Of a stretch of 41,032 bases of DNA, positions 39,893 to 41,032 are shown in pieces (position 1 is the first letter of the stretch; every line of letters begins with the position of its first letter). The stretch is from an uncultured Alphaproteobacteria bacterium. Its GTDB lineage: Bacteria > Pseudomonadota > Alphaproteobacteria > HIMB59 > GCA-002718135. The notes below the pieces were generated by a model. It had not been told where the DNA came from, did not search any database, and saw only the letters and a list, made by a program, of their open reading frames with translations. The position numbers were made by a program, and so were the translations under genes. The stretch covers positions 1 through 41,032 of the forward strand of contig CABXJB010000004.1 of NCBI GenBank assembly GCA_902512415.1. The letters run 5' to 3'.

Positions 39893-41032
39893 ATGATATC
39901 AAATAAAATAAAACGGGGTATTTTTGGTAATATAAACATACCTTCGGATAAGTCAATTTCACATAGATCAATAATTATTCCTTCTATTGCTAAGGGAATT
40001 TCTGAAATTAATAACTTACTAATGTCAGAAGATGTACTCCATACATTAGAAGCTTTTAAAGCTTTAGGAGTTAAAATAGAAAACAATTATGACAAAATTA
40101 TAATTCATGGAAAAGGACTTAATTCTCTAACAAAACCAAATAAAAATATTTATCTTGGTAACTCTGGGACAAGTGCAAGATTACTTACCGGCTTACTTGC
40201 ATCACAACCTTTTGATTCTATTTTAGAAGGTGATGAATCTTTATCATTGAGGCCAATGACTAGGATTATGGATCCGTTAAAATTAATGGGAGCTGAATTT
40301 GAAAATATTTCCGGAACTCTTCCTTTAAAAATTATTGGTAAGAGTTTGAATAAATCAAAAATTGAAATTAAAATTCCCTCAGCCCAAATAAAATCTGGCC
40401 TTATACTAGCTGCCATTAATGCTAAAGGGGTAAGTCATTTAATTGAAAAAAATATTACAAGAGATCATACTGAAAACATGTTGGAATCTTTTGGGGCTGA
40501 CATTGAAATGCAAAAAAATGGTAATGAAACATCTATATATATAAATGGGAAAAAAGAACTAAAATCTAACAATATTCATGTACCTTCAGATTTATCGAGT
40601 AGTGCTTTTTTTATTGTTGCCGCTCTAATAAATAAAGGTTCAAAAATTACTATGAATAATATTAATATAAACCCAACAAGAGATGGAATTTTAAAAGCTT
40701 TAAAAAAAATGGGTGCAAAAATTAATACTAAAAATCAAAGAAAGGTCTCTGGTGAAATTTTAGCAGACCTTGAAGTAGAATATAGTAACTTATATGGATG
40801 TGAATTGGATAGTGAAATTGCAAAATTAATGATTGATGAATATCCAATCCTCTCTATTGCTGCAGCTTTTGCAAAAGGACCAAGTATTTTTAAGGGTCTT
40901 AAAGAATTAAAAGTTAAAGAGAGTGATCGACTTGAACTTATAAGATTAAATTTAGTAAATTGTGGTTGTGATTGTGAAGTAATAAATGATAATTTATTCA
41001 TTAACCCTTCTAAAATTTATAATCCTATAAAT
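39893..41032 (+). CDS. aroA: 3-phosphoshikimate 1-carboxyvinyltransferase, partial (3' end beyond window)
   Basis: Plus-strand reading MISNKIKRGIFGNINIPSDKSISHRSIIIPSIAKG..., NSGTSARLLTGLLA, LRPMTRIMDPLKLMGAEFE, VKESDRLELI. Absent from the track because it is open at the window end. Confidence 0.95.
   Translation, partial: MISNKIKRGIFGNINIPSDKSISHRSIIIPSIAKGISEINNLLMSEDVLHTLEAFKALGVKIENNYDKIIIHGKGLNSLTKPNKNIYLGNSGTSARLLTGLLASQPFDSILEGDESLSLRPMTRIMDPLKLMGAEFENISGTLPLKIIGKSLNKSKIEIKIPSAQIKSGLILAAINAKGVSHLIEKNITRDHTENMLESFGADIEMQKNGNETSIYINGKKELKSNNIHVPSDLSSSAFFIVAALINKGSKITMNNININPTRDGILKALKKMGAKINTKNQRKVSGEILADLEVEYSNLYGCELDSEIAKLMIDEYPILSIAAAFAKGPSIFKGLKELKVKESDRLELIRLNLVNCGCDCEVINDNLFINPSKIYNPIN

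Noticed and set aside
1-41032. Search for CRISPR arrays, toxin-antitoxin pairs, restriction-modification, retrons or prophage modules
   Set aside because: No regularly spaced repeats, no nuclease/methylase/reverse transcriptase or phage structural ORFs recognised in the translated track.

Overview
The window is a compact, AT-rich, alphaproteobacterial-type chromosome segment. It resembles streamlined marine lineages, but that is inferred from composition and gene content only; taxonomy was not searched. Most of it is core housekeeping: fmt(partial)-def-recR-ybaB-dnaX, the small SRP RNA, pheA-kdsB, a cytochrome c, an inositol-monophosphatase family gene, a yejABEF-type peptide ABC operon, a homocysteine S-methyltransferase, lepA-pheT-pheS-rplT-rpmI-infC, glycosyltransferases, gltD-gltB, an NDUFA9-like oxidoreductase, rnd-kdsD-lptC-lptA-lptB and a partial aroA. 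The main accessory interval is about 13.6-18.9 kb. An intact tRNA-Ser(GGA) at 18805-18894 is preceded by two same-orientation partial copies of its own sequence: 28 bp exact at 14016-14043 and a 64-bp 3' part, 56/64 identical, at 14448-14511. These fragments bracket a lone, atypical SMR-family gene and a four-gene ABC importer, which suggests serial integration at a tRNA gene with no integrase left in the window. A second strong observation is an uninterrupted A11 run in dnaX, placed where slippage in either direction gives an immediate stop and a gamma-like product of about 401-402 aa.
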